Shown here: positions 1 to 10,845 of the stretch, piece by piece
How the letters are laid out: the number at the start of each line of letters is the position of its first letter
How positions within the stretch are numbered: position 1 is the stretch's first letter
Assembly: GCA_010015655.1 (NCBI GenBank)
Contig: ML976671.1
Coordinates: 283,126 to 347,125 of the forward strand
Direction: 5' to 3'
Source of the DNA: Bimuria novae-zelandiae CBS 107.79
Taxonomy: Eukaryota; Ascomycota; Dothideomycetes; Pleosporales; Didymosphaeriaceae
DNA length: 64,000 nucleotides
Position numbers and translations under genes: made by a program
Notes under the pieces: generated by a model
Seen by the model: only the letters and a program-made list of their open reading frames with translations
Databases searched by the model: none
Told to the model about the DNA's origin: nothing

Positions 1-1131
1 ATATCGGCATGATGCCAACCGAGTAGTAAAAAGCGATAAATATCAAGTCGACGACGTGGATCAAGGCCACGGCTCTTCGTTATAAGCTGTTGAGGCAATG
101 CTGGCGGGCGACGCGCTTGTGCGGGCGTAAGGGGACAACTACTAACGCCATGGGCTTGAAACATGGACTTCTCCACCAAAAAAAGCGTTAGTATAGCCCT
201 ATACACGTATTTGCACAGCTTCAAGTCTTACGAGCGAGTATTCTACGGATGGTGGGCCGTTATCAACGCGTCATAGTCAAATTCACGATTTGTATGGGAG
301 TTTGGCGGGGGCGCGCGAATTTCGCGATGGCGCCAAGATTTCTACCGATTATTGCACGCGATAGATGTGGTTAGCAGCCACGCATCTCCGCGTGTTCCTT
401 CACAAGCGTTGCGAAACCGGTCCGCGAAACCGCCCAGCGGACTCCCAGACACATCACTACTTGTCAAAGGCTTAGTATATAACCAGTGCCAAACTCTGAT
501 CGCGCGCGTTGATGGCGCTTCTCTACTGCGTACGAGCCTTAAGAGTTTTTAGATGATGTCGCGCTTGCAGCTAAGTACTGATATAATTGCATTCGAGTCC
601 AGGACGCACAGCGTTCTGCAGAGCTGCATTGCAAACCATTTTAGCCAAGTCATGCCCGCACCATCGCGTGCACGCATACCCTCCAAGCGTTCCCGAAGGA
701 ATGCTAAGCCTCTTGAACAGTTGTCGAATACCGCCAATTTCTCGCCTACGCCCTTCCAAGAACAAGCAAGGCTGGGACAAAACACCTGGGCAAGCAAGCG
801 ACAGGAGCGACCCACGGTTTAGTTCATGTATTCGTCTGTTCGTACTATGGGGTTGGCTCCCAAGGACATCCAACCGCCCAGCCAGGCACGAAACCGTTAC
901 AAGAAGGCCCTCCTTCCGTTCATATTCGGGGCTAGGCTGAAAACATTCCAGAATGCAGAGGGATCTGGGTAGTCGCGCGTGTGTATATAAGAGATGATGC
1001 CTCAGGATGTAAAAAGATAGCCCGGTGCACAATCGAATTCATTCTTTTCTCTTCTATTCAATTTTTATTGTGTTAATTGACTCTTGCGACTGGTTCGCTG
1101 TTTTCACATCACCTTCTTTTACCTCGCCATC
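1..1131. other. Gene-free 5' stretch
   Basis: No reading frame here has coding character or recognisable motifs. The last 150 bases are the likely promoter and 5' UTR of the secreted repeat protein that starts at 1132. Confidence 0.5.
984..1062 (+). promoter_or_regulatory. Putative core promoter of the secreted repeat protein
   Basis: A TATATAA box lies at 984-990. A pyrimidine-rich tract (TTCTTTTCTCTTCTATTC) follows at about 1043-1060, some 70-90 bases before the ATG at 1132. This TATA plus CT-tract order is typical of strongly expressed fungal genes. The transcription start itself is inferred. Confidence 0.45.
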
Positions 1132-2626
1132 ATGAAAGCGTTCCACTTCACTGCGGCCGTCTGGCTGCTCACTGGGTCCCAGTACGCCAGTGCTATACCT
1201 ACCACTGAGCTCCTAGATGTCTTGCAGAGCAATGGACTTCAGAATCTTAATGCGCGAGATCTGTCCTCTCTGCTTCAAGGTCTTGTGAGTGGGGCGTGCA
1301 GCAACGAAGCTTTAGCACCACCACAAGAAGCCGCTGCAGGCGAAGGCGCGGCTGCAGAAGGTGGAGGTGCTGCTAAGGGTGGAAAAGGCGCTGAAGGTGG
1401 AGAAGCTGCTAAGGGTGGAAAAGGCGCTGAAGGTGGAGAAGCTGCTAAGGGTGGAGAAGCTGCTAAGGGTGGAGAAGCTGCTAAGGATGGAGAAGCTGCT
1501 AAGGGCGGAGAAGCTGCTAAGGGTGGAGAAGCTGCTAAGGGCGGAGAGGCTGCTGCAGGCGAAGGCGAGGCTGCAGAAGGTAGAGGTGCTGCAGAAGGTG
1601 GAGAAGCCGCCGAGGGCGAAGCCAGTACGTACCCCATCAGTCTTCAATAGCTAGCTGAAGCTAACATATACAGACGAAGTGGAAATCGCCGGAACCTTTG
1701 ACACAGCGACCCCCGTCGAGGGTGGCGACATCAAACAAGACATCGTGTTTACCGCGAGCGTAAGCAATCTTCCTCCATTCCTTCTGCACACATGATCTAA
1801 CAATCCACTAGACAGTTGGCTCCTTCGAATTTGAATTCCAGAACGATGTCGCAGACGAGGTCACCGTGACCGAGAACGCAAACCCCGCAGCGCCTCCCGC
1901 AGGCTTCGAAGCCATCGAGCCCAACTCCTACATAGTCTCACTCGCCACGAGTAAGGGCGCCGGCTTGTCGCTATCCAAGATTGATTTCATTTTCGACACC
2001 GCAGGTAAGTGCTCTACTAAGGCGATTCGACCAGGATATGTACTGACTTGAGTAACAGGTGCCGGGCTGCAAGGCAAAGACATCACGCAAGCCCAGGTCG
2101 GAAAACTGTGTGCGGATACCGGGGCGTTCGCAATCTCGGAGTCACTTGGCGAGCTGGAGTTCGAAGCTGAGGAGAATGAAGTCACACTGAATCTGAACAA
2201 GAATGTCACGGCCGAAGGCGAGTGGGGTAAGTCGCATCTCCGAAGCGTTGCGAATTGAGCTAACCGTACCCAGGCATATTCCTTCCGGTGGCATCGGGCG
2301 GCGAAGCTGCTGCTGGGCAAGACGCCGCAGCTGGTAGTGAGGCTGCCGCTGGAGAGCAGGCAAAAGCTGGGGAGGCAAAGGCTGGTGGAGAGGCCGCTAG
2401 TGAAACGACAAAAGCTGGAGACGAGGCAAAAGCTGGAGAAGAGACAAAAGCTGGAGAAGAGGCAAAAGCTGGAGAAGAGGCAAAAGCTGGAGAAGAGGCA
2501 AAAGCTAGAGAAGAGGCAAAAGCTGGAGAAGAGGCAAAAGCTGGTGGAGAGGCCGCAGCTGGTGGTGAGGTTGCACAGGGTGAACAGGCAGGTGCGAAGG
2601 AAGCCGCCGCCGCAGAACATGCGTGA
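1132..2626 (+). CDS. Secreted protein with two Ala/Gly/Glu-rich hexapeptide arrays
   Basis: Five exons (1132-1624, 1674-1759, 1812-2004, 2059-2226, 2274-2626) give about 430 residues, and every splice keeps frame. The ATG at 1132 is chosen because it is followed by a clear signal peptide (MKAFHFTAAVWLLTGSQYAS). After a short N-domain comes an array of near-identical AAKGGE hexads, all in exon 1. A non-repetitive middle (VEIAGTFDTATPVEGGDI onward, about 150 residues) follows, encoded by the small exons. The last exon carries a second array based on KAGEEA. There are only a few cysteines and no GPI-like tail. The protein is probably extracellular or cell-wall associated. I do not recognise the family. 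The repeats make other frames and the opposite strand look open, but those are shadows. Confidence 0.75.
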
Positions 2627-3371
2627 ACCTTACCACGCTTCTCTGTATCCACTAGCAATCTCGGTTCGAACCGGAGACAAAAAAGCTGCGAGCAGACCCG
2701 GCAGAGAATATTAGTATCAGTCAAGATGACTCCCATATATGCATGGATTCACATTGTGTGACTGTGCGGACCGCTGCGGCGTAGGCTGGCGCTTCGTTCA
2801 TGCTGTGGGACGTTGTGGCCTCAGCTCAGTTTACGCGGTCTTACCACATCGTTCACCCGGCCCCATTCCTCCTCGTTTATTCTTTTGACTTTATTGCCCG
2901 ATACCGGTTCACAGCCCGTGCATTCGGTACTGTGCCAGTAATCTCGGGGGGTTTTCCCGCCTGCCGTTTTTGTGAATTGTTCCTCATCGTCTTCTATCGA
3001 GGCAAGAAAACATTGAAGAAGAGTCACCACGAAAAGCGTGAGGGAGATGCAATGAACTTTGAAATCTTAAATTATTATTATATCGAGTGATCAGCTCGAC
3101 AAAAGCCAACCGTGCAAGCTTCGCAGCCGCCGGCGAAGAACAGATCTAGTAGTGAGTGACAATGGCTTCGTGTCGCCATGCAGTCTGGTATCCCGCTGTA
3201 GTCGTAAAATGCCCGAGTTTTCAATCCAGTCCTTCTATCCTAAGTGCATCCCGACAACCGGTTTTAATCTCAACAAGAATAATAGTCCCAAAAAACGCCT
3301 TAGCTATGCAGCTATGCTACATGATATTAACTCCATTGCTGAAAAAAAGTACATCCGAGTAGTGTTGAGGT
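2627..3371. other. Intergenic, nothing recognised
   Basis: Convergent interval between the secreted repeat protein and the GPI-type protein. It presumably holds both 3' UTRs. A short TTATTATTATTA tract lies near 3070. No supported gene. Confidence 0.5.
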
Positions 3372-3944
3372 TTACAAGAAAAGCATGGCGATGGCAGCAG
3401 CGGAGAGAGCGCCAAAGCTCATGCCGAGAGTGCTGGCGGAGTTGCCATTGGCGGGGTCGCTGGAAGAGGAAGTAGGCGAGCTGGGAGCGGTCGGGGAGGT
3501 GGGAGAGGTGCTGTTGCCGCCAGTAGGAGAGGCCCCGCCGGTGGGTCCAGCAGCAACCGCAGTAGAGACAACAGCGAAGGTAGTGGGTTGAGCGCTGGGA
3601 ACGTCGCCGGAGCCAATGCAAAGAACAGCCGCAATCTGACGGGGGTTGGTGCCGATTTGAGCGGGCTTGTCGACGGTGAATTCTGCAGAGCCCTTCTCCT
3701 TGCCCTCAGCGTCCTTGTAGGCCTGGCACTTGACAGACTTCTCATCGGCACCGTCAACAGAGGTAATCTTGAGGCCGCAGACTGAAGGAAGTTCGATGGC
3801 GGTGAGCTTGTCGACCTCAACATCGAAGGAGGGGAGGGCGGTCGTGTTGGCCTGGAGGCATTGCGTCTGCTCGATCTTGACGGTAGCGGCGAAAGAAGTG
3901 GCGGCAAGCGCAGCGAAGGTGGCGGCGAAAGTGAAGCCCTTCAT
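3372..3944 (-). CDS. Small GPI-anchor-type secreted protein
   Basis: Single exon of 190 residues starting at MKGFTFAATFAALAATSFAA, a signal peptide. An in-frame codon upstream would only add a non-signal His/Asn-rich stretch, so the internal ATG is chosen. The mature part has four or five cysteines (QTQCLQ, SVCGLK, VKCQAY, VLCIGS), consistent with a small disulfide-bonded surface domain. A Ser/Thr/Pro/Gly-rich linker (about residues 125-170) follows, then an N-G-N-S site and a hydrophobic C-terminus ending AIAMLFL. That layout is typical of GPI-anchored fungal wall proteins. The function and named family are unknown to me. Confidence 0.75.
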   Translation of the reverse strand: MKGFTFAATFAALAATSFAATVKIEQTQCLQANTTALPSFDVEVDKLTAIELPSVCGLKITSVDGADEKSVKCQAYKDAEGKEKGSAEFTVDKPAQIGTNPRQIAAVLCIGSGDVPSAQPTTFAVVSTAVAAGPTGGASPTGGNSTSPTSPTAPSSPTSSSSDPANGNSASTLGMSFGALSAAAIAMLFL

Positions 3945-6900
3945 TTTGATGGTGTTGTTGTGGTGGTGATAATTCCGAAAGAGGAAGTGCAAGATGAGAT
4001 GCGGAACTGAAAGAAGGAGCTGAGGATGTATGTGAGATGGCCTAAGGGACTCGACTAGAAACAGCGAATGTTCTTAAATGTTTGGTGCTGGAACTGGAGT
4101 GAATGTGTTGGTTGTTGTAATGATGTTCTTTGCGAACTTCTCATTCCTTTATACGCTCTGCAACCGCTACTGCAGAGCACGCCCAGAAATAGCACAGTAG
4201 GATTAGCGGCATGGTCCCGCTCCTCCACGGCTGCGCCTTTCCTATTCAGCATGCCCGAATCAGGTCGTGAGCGGCGATGAAACAAAAGAATTGGCTGAGA
4301 AAGGGGCGCAGGGCCCTAGGCGACCCAATCACGCGGCGGCTGCCAGCATCGGGCGTTCGACCCCCGCCTCAATCCCAGCCACGAGGAATGCTGTGCCAAC
4401 TGTGCCCGAGGAATCATGCGAGGTCGGGAACTTAATCAGTGAAGGCTTTCTTGCAAACGTGGTCTGAGAGTAAGCTCGTGCCTCTCTCACGCCCACTGTA
4501 TGAGCCGCAATGAGGATCGCGCTTTATTGGGATGAGCGGCGCGGTCATAGCTGTGTCAGCGATTGATTATTTGGTAATTTTCCCTCGTCCAACGAATACA
4601 GCGGTGACCGAGCGAGTAACGAGATGCCAGTTGTCGTTCACGTGGATCCACTTGCAAACGGGATTGCATCCTTCTCGAGAGTTAACGTTAAACGAATCTC
4701 ACGGTTAATCTTTCCATGTAGAATCCCGGCAGCGTGAAGTGCCTTGAGCTTCTTTAGCAAACATAGGTCTTCAGAACCCATCGTCATACACTCCGAGATT
4801 CACAGTAGATCTTCCCAACACACGAAATACTGAAACGTATTCAGTTTCCTGAAAATGTGACACAGTTCGAAATCCGTGTCAATCAGTGATCCTCATGACA
4901 TTGTGGCCCCAACGCAGCACCTCTCCTGCCGCAAAGAGCATCCTTTCGGTTGCCCACATGCACATCAGCCTCATCATGGGGTGACCCACTTCGGGTTTCT
5001 TACTCTGCACCCAAACAAGCATCGCCTACGCTGCCGCCCTGTGCACAGCCCTACCGAGAACGTGAAAGCTTAGGGCCCCAATTGCGCACGTCATGTTTAA
5101 GGCTTCCCATTGTTACGTTTGTCGCTTCTCGCAGCGATAAATGAAATAGTGTATACGCACGAAAGGCTGTGCAGATCTTATGGGCAGTACGTTGCAGTTG
5201 CAATTTGTGCTCGTCACTGGGGGCGGGGTGTTTCACACTGGAATGCTACATATTGGCAGAGCGTAGGCGGCACAAGGGTACCTGGTGACCTCTCGATCTG
5301 GCCATGAATCCTATGTTCACAACAGCACGCGGTACGGTTGCATAGAGAGAAACTTTTCGCCGTGCTGACCGTGAGTGCAAAATTCAAGGAAAATATTGAC
5401 TTTTAAGTTGTTTCATTGGTCGAGCCTAAGAAAATTAAAAATGACGCGGCCTCTCATTGGTCGAAATTCTTTTCGGCGTCTGTTCCTCAACTCAATGCTC
5501 GGTTGTAGCTGAGTTGTTACTGTTCATGCGTACTGAGTCACATGGCCTGTGTTCGCATGCAACATACGGTGGCGCTGTTAACGGCACGTTGAGACGACAC
5601 CATGCCTCTGGCAATAGCATGAGCCTGCCAAGCTCTTGTCACTGCGTTCGACAGTTGCCGATTAAGGTAGATCTCAAAAAGCTTTGACTAAGGAGTGCGT
5701 GGTGCTCTTACCGCAACCGCGCCTTCTGCCTTGCAACTTCCCTGCCTCAGCGGAACGCCGCAATTCATGCCTCCAGCTTCACACAATACGTTCATGTATC
5801 GTTGTGCGAAGTGACAAACTTCACACGTGAAGCCAGTACCAGGAATTCCCAAGGGTCCGACGTGCTTGCTCGCGGACTTTTTGTCGTAGGATGCATGATG
5901 ACGATGGACAAGCGGATCTGCATAGCGAGAGTGCGGATTGGTGCGGGTCTAAGAGGCGCTGCGATCGACGAAGGCAACGATTTACTCGATAAGGCAGGTT
6001 AGAATGTCTCAAGAGGTGTGAAGGACCGGAATCTCCAATGTTCGATGGCTCTGCCAGATTACCCTTTGAGTATGTTCCCGTAGAGAGACGATGCTCTTGG
6101 CGAGACCAATGCGCCTGACACATAACTAGCATCTGAGCACCACGAGACAAAGATGATGTTTGACATTTTTCATTTCCTCTGTCAATTGCCAGGTGGCTTT
6201 CAAGGTGAGGAACGAGCCAGATTGCTGTAACCTATATTCCTAAGGTATGATCTTTCAGCCACGTTCCCTGAAGAGTGACCAGTTCATCAGTACATGTAAA
6301 AGAGACATCGGAAAGGCACAGCAGACCGTGCCCCACTACTGTACACCATATGAACCCACAGTATACTCAGCGTATCCGATACCTTAGACTAGAGGAAATG
6401 TCGCGATTCACGTCTTTGGCAACCGGCGCATTCTCAACTTCATACGTCACAATGTGGTCAAGTGGACCAAGATCCCGCGGGACGACCCTCGGCTGGAGAT
6501 TGAAGCAAGGTACAATGCAACAACTTCAAAAGGTGGATATTTTTTCTCCAATCCAGGCGTTGGAGCACTGTGATGCCGACCATCATGAATTTCCAGAGGG
6601 ACGGGTCCGCACTTAACAATACCATAAGCAGGTGGTAACTATGATACGCTTGTGCGCAAAGACGAGACAACGTGCCCGCGCGAACAGCAATACAGATATC
6701 CTAGCGTCAAAACGGGCAGCTTCAACCTCCACGGTCTGTGTTTCCTCGCTCTGACCACAATGGCAACACATCCTTCGAGCTTCTTCTCCACTCGCGAGCT
6801 TCTAGCATCTCATTACTTTCGCCCCAATATCACCACATCGCCCTACACCACAACATCACCGCTCTCACCCACACGCTCCCGCCACCCCTTCTTAAACACA

Positions 6901-6983
6901 CTTTCCCCCTCGCCTCCACAGTTTCTCACTGTATCTATACCCCTGAAGTGACGTCCAAGAATACCTTACATTACTCCACTCCA
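3945..6983. other. 3-kb gene-free interval
   Basis: Only short, unconvincing ORFs occur. None shows a domain, codon bias or a splice-joined extension. The interval starts with the GPI-protein promoter and includes two identical CATTGGTCGA boxes at 5414 and 5455. Degraded gene remnants cannot be excluded, for example around 5800-6000 and 6275-6616. Confidence 0.4.
5414..5464. promoter_or_regulatory. Duplicated CCAAT-type box
   Basis: The 10-mer CATTGGTCGA occurs at 5414-5423 and again at 5455-5464 in the same orientation, 41 bases apart. It contains ATTGG, the complement of the CCAAT box bound by fungal HAP/CBC complexes. No gene starts close by, so a regulatory role is speculative. Confidence 0.25.
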
Positions 6984-7411
6984 TCACACCCTCCTCACCC
7001 CCATCCACCCTACCCCCACAAACCCCACCACCCCCGGCACCACCGCAGCCGCCCACCTCCCCGTCCCCCAAACCACACACTCACTCCCCAGCAACCACAG
7101 CACGGCCACATACGTCCCCAGCGCCAGGTCATACACCGCTTTATTCCCCACATCGCATGCTGCCTGGGCGCGTATCGCGCCCATGAGAAGGTTAGCGATG
7201 CCGTACACGTGCGCGAGGAGAGGCGTGTGGGTAGGCGCGGTGGGGCCGGAGAAAGGGCCGAGAGAGGTAAGGGGGGAGGTGTAGCACAGAGTTGCGTGGA
7301 TAAGGGCTAGGAAGGCGGTCTTATACAAATGAGTTAGTGGGGAAATTAAAAGAAGAGGATGGGACGCACGATGGAGAGGAAGTAGGTGAGGGGGTCTGTT
7401 GTTCGGGCCAT
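6984..7411 (-). CDS. Erg28-like small membrane protein
   Basis: Two exons (7370-7411, then 6984-7319) joined over a 50-nt intron with GTGCGT donor, CTAAC branch and AG acceptor give 125 residues. The pattern matches the Erg28 family: an N-terminal hydrophobic helix (TAFLALIHATLCYTS), a T-x-L-x-A helix rich in small residues, the NKAVYDLALGTYVAVLWLL segment, and a final hydrophobic helix. Erg28 proteins are about 130-150 residues with four helices and tether sterol C-4 demethylation enzymes in the ER. The usual E-W-L-V-F-G motif reads ECVVWG here, so this may be a divergent paralogue rather than the main ERG28. Family call fairly sure, exact role not. Confidence 0.6.
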
Positions 7412-7981
7412 TTTGGTGGTAGATATGGATACGATCTGGGGGAAGCTATAGGTAAAGCTGCCCGGTACGCGCGTGAGCTGGATGGGTTGTCGAAGAGGTG
7501 ATAAGAAATATTGGATTGTTTCAATTGCTGGCCTGGTCTGCTGAGGCAAGCTGAAGAGTGGATGCTGCATGGTGCTTGTTTATCGTTTATATGCCCGCTT
7601 GGTGCATCAGGAGCGGGACCGAGGACCGTTGGAGAGCCGCTGTCTCCACCCGAATCTAAGCATTGCTGCATATCCGAGGCGGACAATTGGATGAATGCCT
7701 TCGACCGATTTTACTCTAGCGCACTTCGAATGCTACGGAACATCAATTTTCTCGTGTCCCACGCGTTCAAATCGGGGGGTAGCGACTAAGTCATGCACAG
7801 ACGGTGCATATCAAGTGGACCCGAACAGCTCTTGAGCTGCATCTGGGGGAAAATTAACCCCACTCGTGCAGAGCTCTGTCGCCCAAATAGCTGAATATGG
7901 CATCTCATAAACATCGAATCATCCTTGAAGTAAAGAAAAAGCGTCTGGTGTCGCTTTAATGCTGTTCTATGGTTTTCAAAC
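7412..7981. other. Intergenic, nothing recognised
   Basis: Lies between the start of the Erg28-like gene (minus strand) and the start of the TIM-barrel pseudogene (plus strand). Probably a former divergent promoter. No ORF has coding character. Confidence 0.45.
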
Positions 7982-8420
7982 ATGATCGCAGTCTCAGCTC
8001 TCCCCTCCTCCAAACTTGCCCTGAGCACTTCATGCCTTGGCCTTCGTCATACACATACGCTGGATGCAAAAATCGAAGCAGTGGCCAGGAATGGCTTCCC
8101 CGGTATTGAAATTGTTCATGCCGAGTTGGAGCGCTACAGCTCTTCCCAAGACCTCAACATAACCTCCGCAGCAGCCCAGATTCGGAGCCTGTGTAACAGA
8201 TGCAGTTACACATTCTCCCCTGCCCATTCGGGGATTTCGACGGCCATTCCGTACCACTCGAAGATCGCCTCAGTGCTGTGAAGGGCTGGATCAAACTGGC
8301 TCGAGATGTTGATAGAAGGATGCGCGATCCGGCGTTCAAGGTTGGTATGGCTGCAGACGGGCGGAGATGATGGTGAAGAGGTTGCGGAAGGCGGTGAACG
8401 CAAGCCTTCATGGTCTATAA
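7982..8420 (+). pseudogene. Decayed sugar-isomerase/3-dehydroshikimate-dehydratase-like TIM barrel
   Basis: An ATG at 7982 opens a frame with the N-terminal pattern of AP-endonuclease-2/xylose-isomerase-type barrels: a small-residue first strand (STSCLG), an alpha helix with AKIEAVARNGFPGIEI, then AAAQIRSLCNR. Near 8200 the homologous reading switches frame. The next conserved part (FGDFDGHSVPLEDRLSAVKG, then WIKLARDVD) is read in another frame at about 8221-8310. Only faint similarity continues after that before it is lost, so the fragment is roughly one third of the usual 280-350 residues. At least one frameshift and a lost C-terminus make it non-functional. An unusual intron at the shift is less likely, because no donor/acceptor pair restores the frame. 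Enzyme class is inferred from pattern only. Confidence 0.55.
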
Positions 8421-8877
8421 GAAACAGACTGAGGGCGTATGGACGCATGCACACAGCAGGAGTCTCCAGGTATCGAGATCTTGAGAGACTTTGAGCATCG
8501 CGTGCTACCGCGCAGGTTTGAACGCTCGAAGAGAACCATGATCGGAGTTCGCAAATTTCGAAGTACCGCATTCGGAGCCGGCCACAGGCACCTTGAGCTT
8601 TTTTTAGTCTTCGACGACGAAGCGCACTGAAAAGATTCCCGGTGTCGCTGGTGGTGGAGCGCGAGGGTGTTCATTTAAGGCTGTTAGTTTCTAGACAGGC
8701 GGTAGTAGTAGCTAGAAGTTCTACGTGTCTGGCTTCTACAGGGTTGTAGTTGTGGTGCTGGTACAGGAAGTTAATTCTGCCTGGAATACAGGGCGGTATG
8801 GCTCTTGTCTAGCCGGTCAGTGGGTGACACTAGGACACGGCTTCAGAGTAGTAGGCGGTGATTCAATGGACATCTCC
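8421..8877. other. Intergenic or remnant of the decayed barrel gene
   Basis: No intact gene. This may hold further eroded sequence of the upstream pseudogene and the 3' UTR of the PP2C gene. Confidence 0.4.
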
Positions 8878-10154
8878 TCAGCCTTTGCGTCGCTTGCACT
8901 GTGCGGCAACCACACTGATATCATCGAGCTTGCCTATGAAATGTCAGCTTGGCCGTAGAAAGGTCAAATTTTGTTTTCACACCTCCTTCGATCGATAGCC
9001 CCTCGTCAATCGCTTTCTCCATGTATGGACTTTCCGCAAACGGATCTTCTGCGATCGTCCTCGCGGCATTGACAAGCTCCTGGGCCACAAATCGCATACC
9101 ATCCGCGTAGCTCTGTACTGCGGGCTCCTTGCTCGGGGCTTCCTGGCTCCGCTGGTCCTGCCACTTGTGCATGCTGTCCACGACATTCTTCACGACCTCG
9201 TGCTCCCATAAATTATCCACCACACCATCGGTCATAGCAATGACGATGTCATCTTCCTGGATCTCTACGCGGTCCATTACTGCATTCTGCTTCGGTGTAT
9301 CCGGGCTATTTGTGCCTAACTGGCGTGGACAATCAAACCAGTGCCATTGCTCGGTGGTTTTGTATATCACTTCCTTGTCTTTAGGTCGGATGACAAGTAT
9401 CTGTGAGTCACCGAGCTGTGTAACGTATAGAAGCGGGTGTGCGGGGTTGTTGGTGTCTGCGCTCAGGAGCGCGCCGCATGCGGTCGTGGTGCCGTACCAT
9501 TCGTTCAGCTTGGAAGTCGCTTCTCGAGTCTGCTCCAATGCCGTCTCTAGATATGCGACGAGATCCGGTTCCTGCTGTGGATCGTAGCTCGCATGCTCAA
9601 CTTGCAAGGCCCAGAAATGGATTATCAATCTTGACCAAAGTCTGTTGGACGGTCAGCTCTCAATAAACACCCATACATGAAGGATTTACACACGCAGCAT
9701 GCCCCTTCTCTTTCGTTGCCCAGGCACCCACGCCATCATTCGCAGCGATGAAGTAATCACTGACCAGCACTGCGTCGTCCCCATTCGTGACACCTCTAAT
9801 CATCTCGCCATTGACCTTGGGCCTCCTATCCCTGCTCCTGTTGTGCGTACTCAGGGGTTCCGAGAAACTCGTTGACGGTAGAGATAGAAACGGTGGTGGA
9901 AAAGGTCGCGAGGGTCGCTTATGATACAGCGCATATCCGGCCTCGAAGTAAAACGGCGGTTTTGACACGGGCGGGGCGGCGCCTTCTGGCACTGGCGTAG
10001 TTGTTCCGCCTCTGGGTCCCTGCGCGGGGCGAGCAAGACAACGCGCACATGTCGTGAGAGGGAGCGAAAGACATGGTGTTCGCGCCGATTGTATTCGCCG
10101 GCCAGCAGATAAGTACTGCAGCAGAACGCTGGGGGTGGAGACGCGCGGAATCAT
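8878..10154 (-). CDS. PTC7: PP2C-type mitochondrial protein phosphatase, PTC7-like
   Basis: Three exons (9694-10154, 8983-9641, 8878-8933) give 391 residues. The joins restore GVGAWATKEKGHA-LWSRLIIHFWAL and EGG-KLDDISVVAAQC, both hallmark PTC7 segments. The last exon of 56 nt is easily missed: without it the protein ends in a nonsense tail. Metal-binding PP2C motifs are visible: ANDGVGAW near the N-terminal third, TQLGDSQI, AMTDGVVDN, and the C-terminal LDDIS. The Arg/Ser-rich, acid-poor N-terminus after MIPRVST looks like a mitochondrial presequence. In yeast, Ptc7 dephosphorylates the coenzyme Q biosynthesis protein Coq7 in mitochondria; the same role here is inferred. Confidence 0.88.
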
Positions 10155-10845
10155 TTTAGCGAGAGGACAGCGGACGAGCATAGGCACGGTCGCCGCGTGC
10201 GTGTACGCGGGGGGCGTATCAGATACGCATGAGAGCGGTTTGCTTCGAAAGTTGTTTGTTGGGGAGGCGGATGTGATTTGGAATGGTTGGCTGTAGGGCT
10301 GAATAAGCCAATGATGACGTTGCGGGACTTCGGGACGGAATCGCGGAGGTCATGCTTCGGGACTCCGGCTTGAAGATGATATACTTTTGGAAGAATATAG
10401 TGAAGCCTCAAATTCACGTTAAAATGCAATAGCGATGAAGACGAAGTTCAATTTTATCGACGAGTAAGGCCACGTCGGATCGCTGCACCGATCCAATCGA
10501 CTACGGAGCCTCCGCATCGCATCAAAAGCGTCTGTAGGTACTTTCAACATAGGTAGATAGGGATGCCTTCGCAAATTCATGCGTCATGGCCTTTGCAATA
10601 TATTTATCGGGGTAGACGAGGTCGTGCGCATAGCCAGTCTTTTCTCGTCACCCACCGTGGTATGTTGAATAGAGCCCTCGCAACACCTCCCAGCCCATGC
10701 TGATCCCTCTCGAACGCCTAAGCAATGCATGTCCTAATACCTCTTTCCTTCCCATTCTGGATAACACGGTGCTAAGCTTCTCGGTGAGTGCCATACACCC
10801 CCTTCGTCCGTTGAACAGCACCCCGGGGAGCACCATAACCAGCAA
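10155..10845. other. Intergenic, nothing recognised
   Basis: Upstream region of the PP2C gene and 3' side of the CBS gene, both on the minus strand. No supported ORF or RNA gene. Confidence 0.5.

Noticed and set aside
1381..1560. Regular repeats considered as a CRISPR array
   Set aside because: They are in-frame coding hexads (18-nt units) with no spacers, in a eukaryotic gene.
1275..1647. Open minus-strand frames across the secreted repeat gene
   Set aside because: The hexad DNA repeat is stop-free in several frames. Only the plus-strand model has a signal peptide and consistent splicing.
2655..2680. TTCGAA-containing stretch resembling a tRNA T-arm
   Set aside because: No acceptor stem or D-arm at the right distance. 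Not a tRNA.
7320..7369. Readthrough of the Erg28-like exon 1 frame
   Set aside because: The frame without splicing stops quickly. The intron with CTAAC branch joins the two parts in phase.
8815..8840. GTGGGTGAC motif like the 5S rRNA C-box
   Set aside because: The flanking sequence lacks the other 5S blocks, unlike the full match at 52409-52527.
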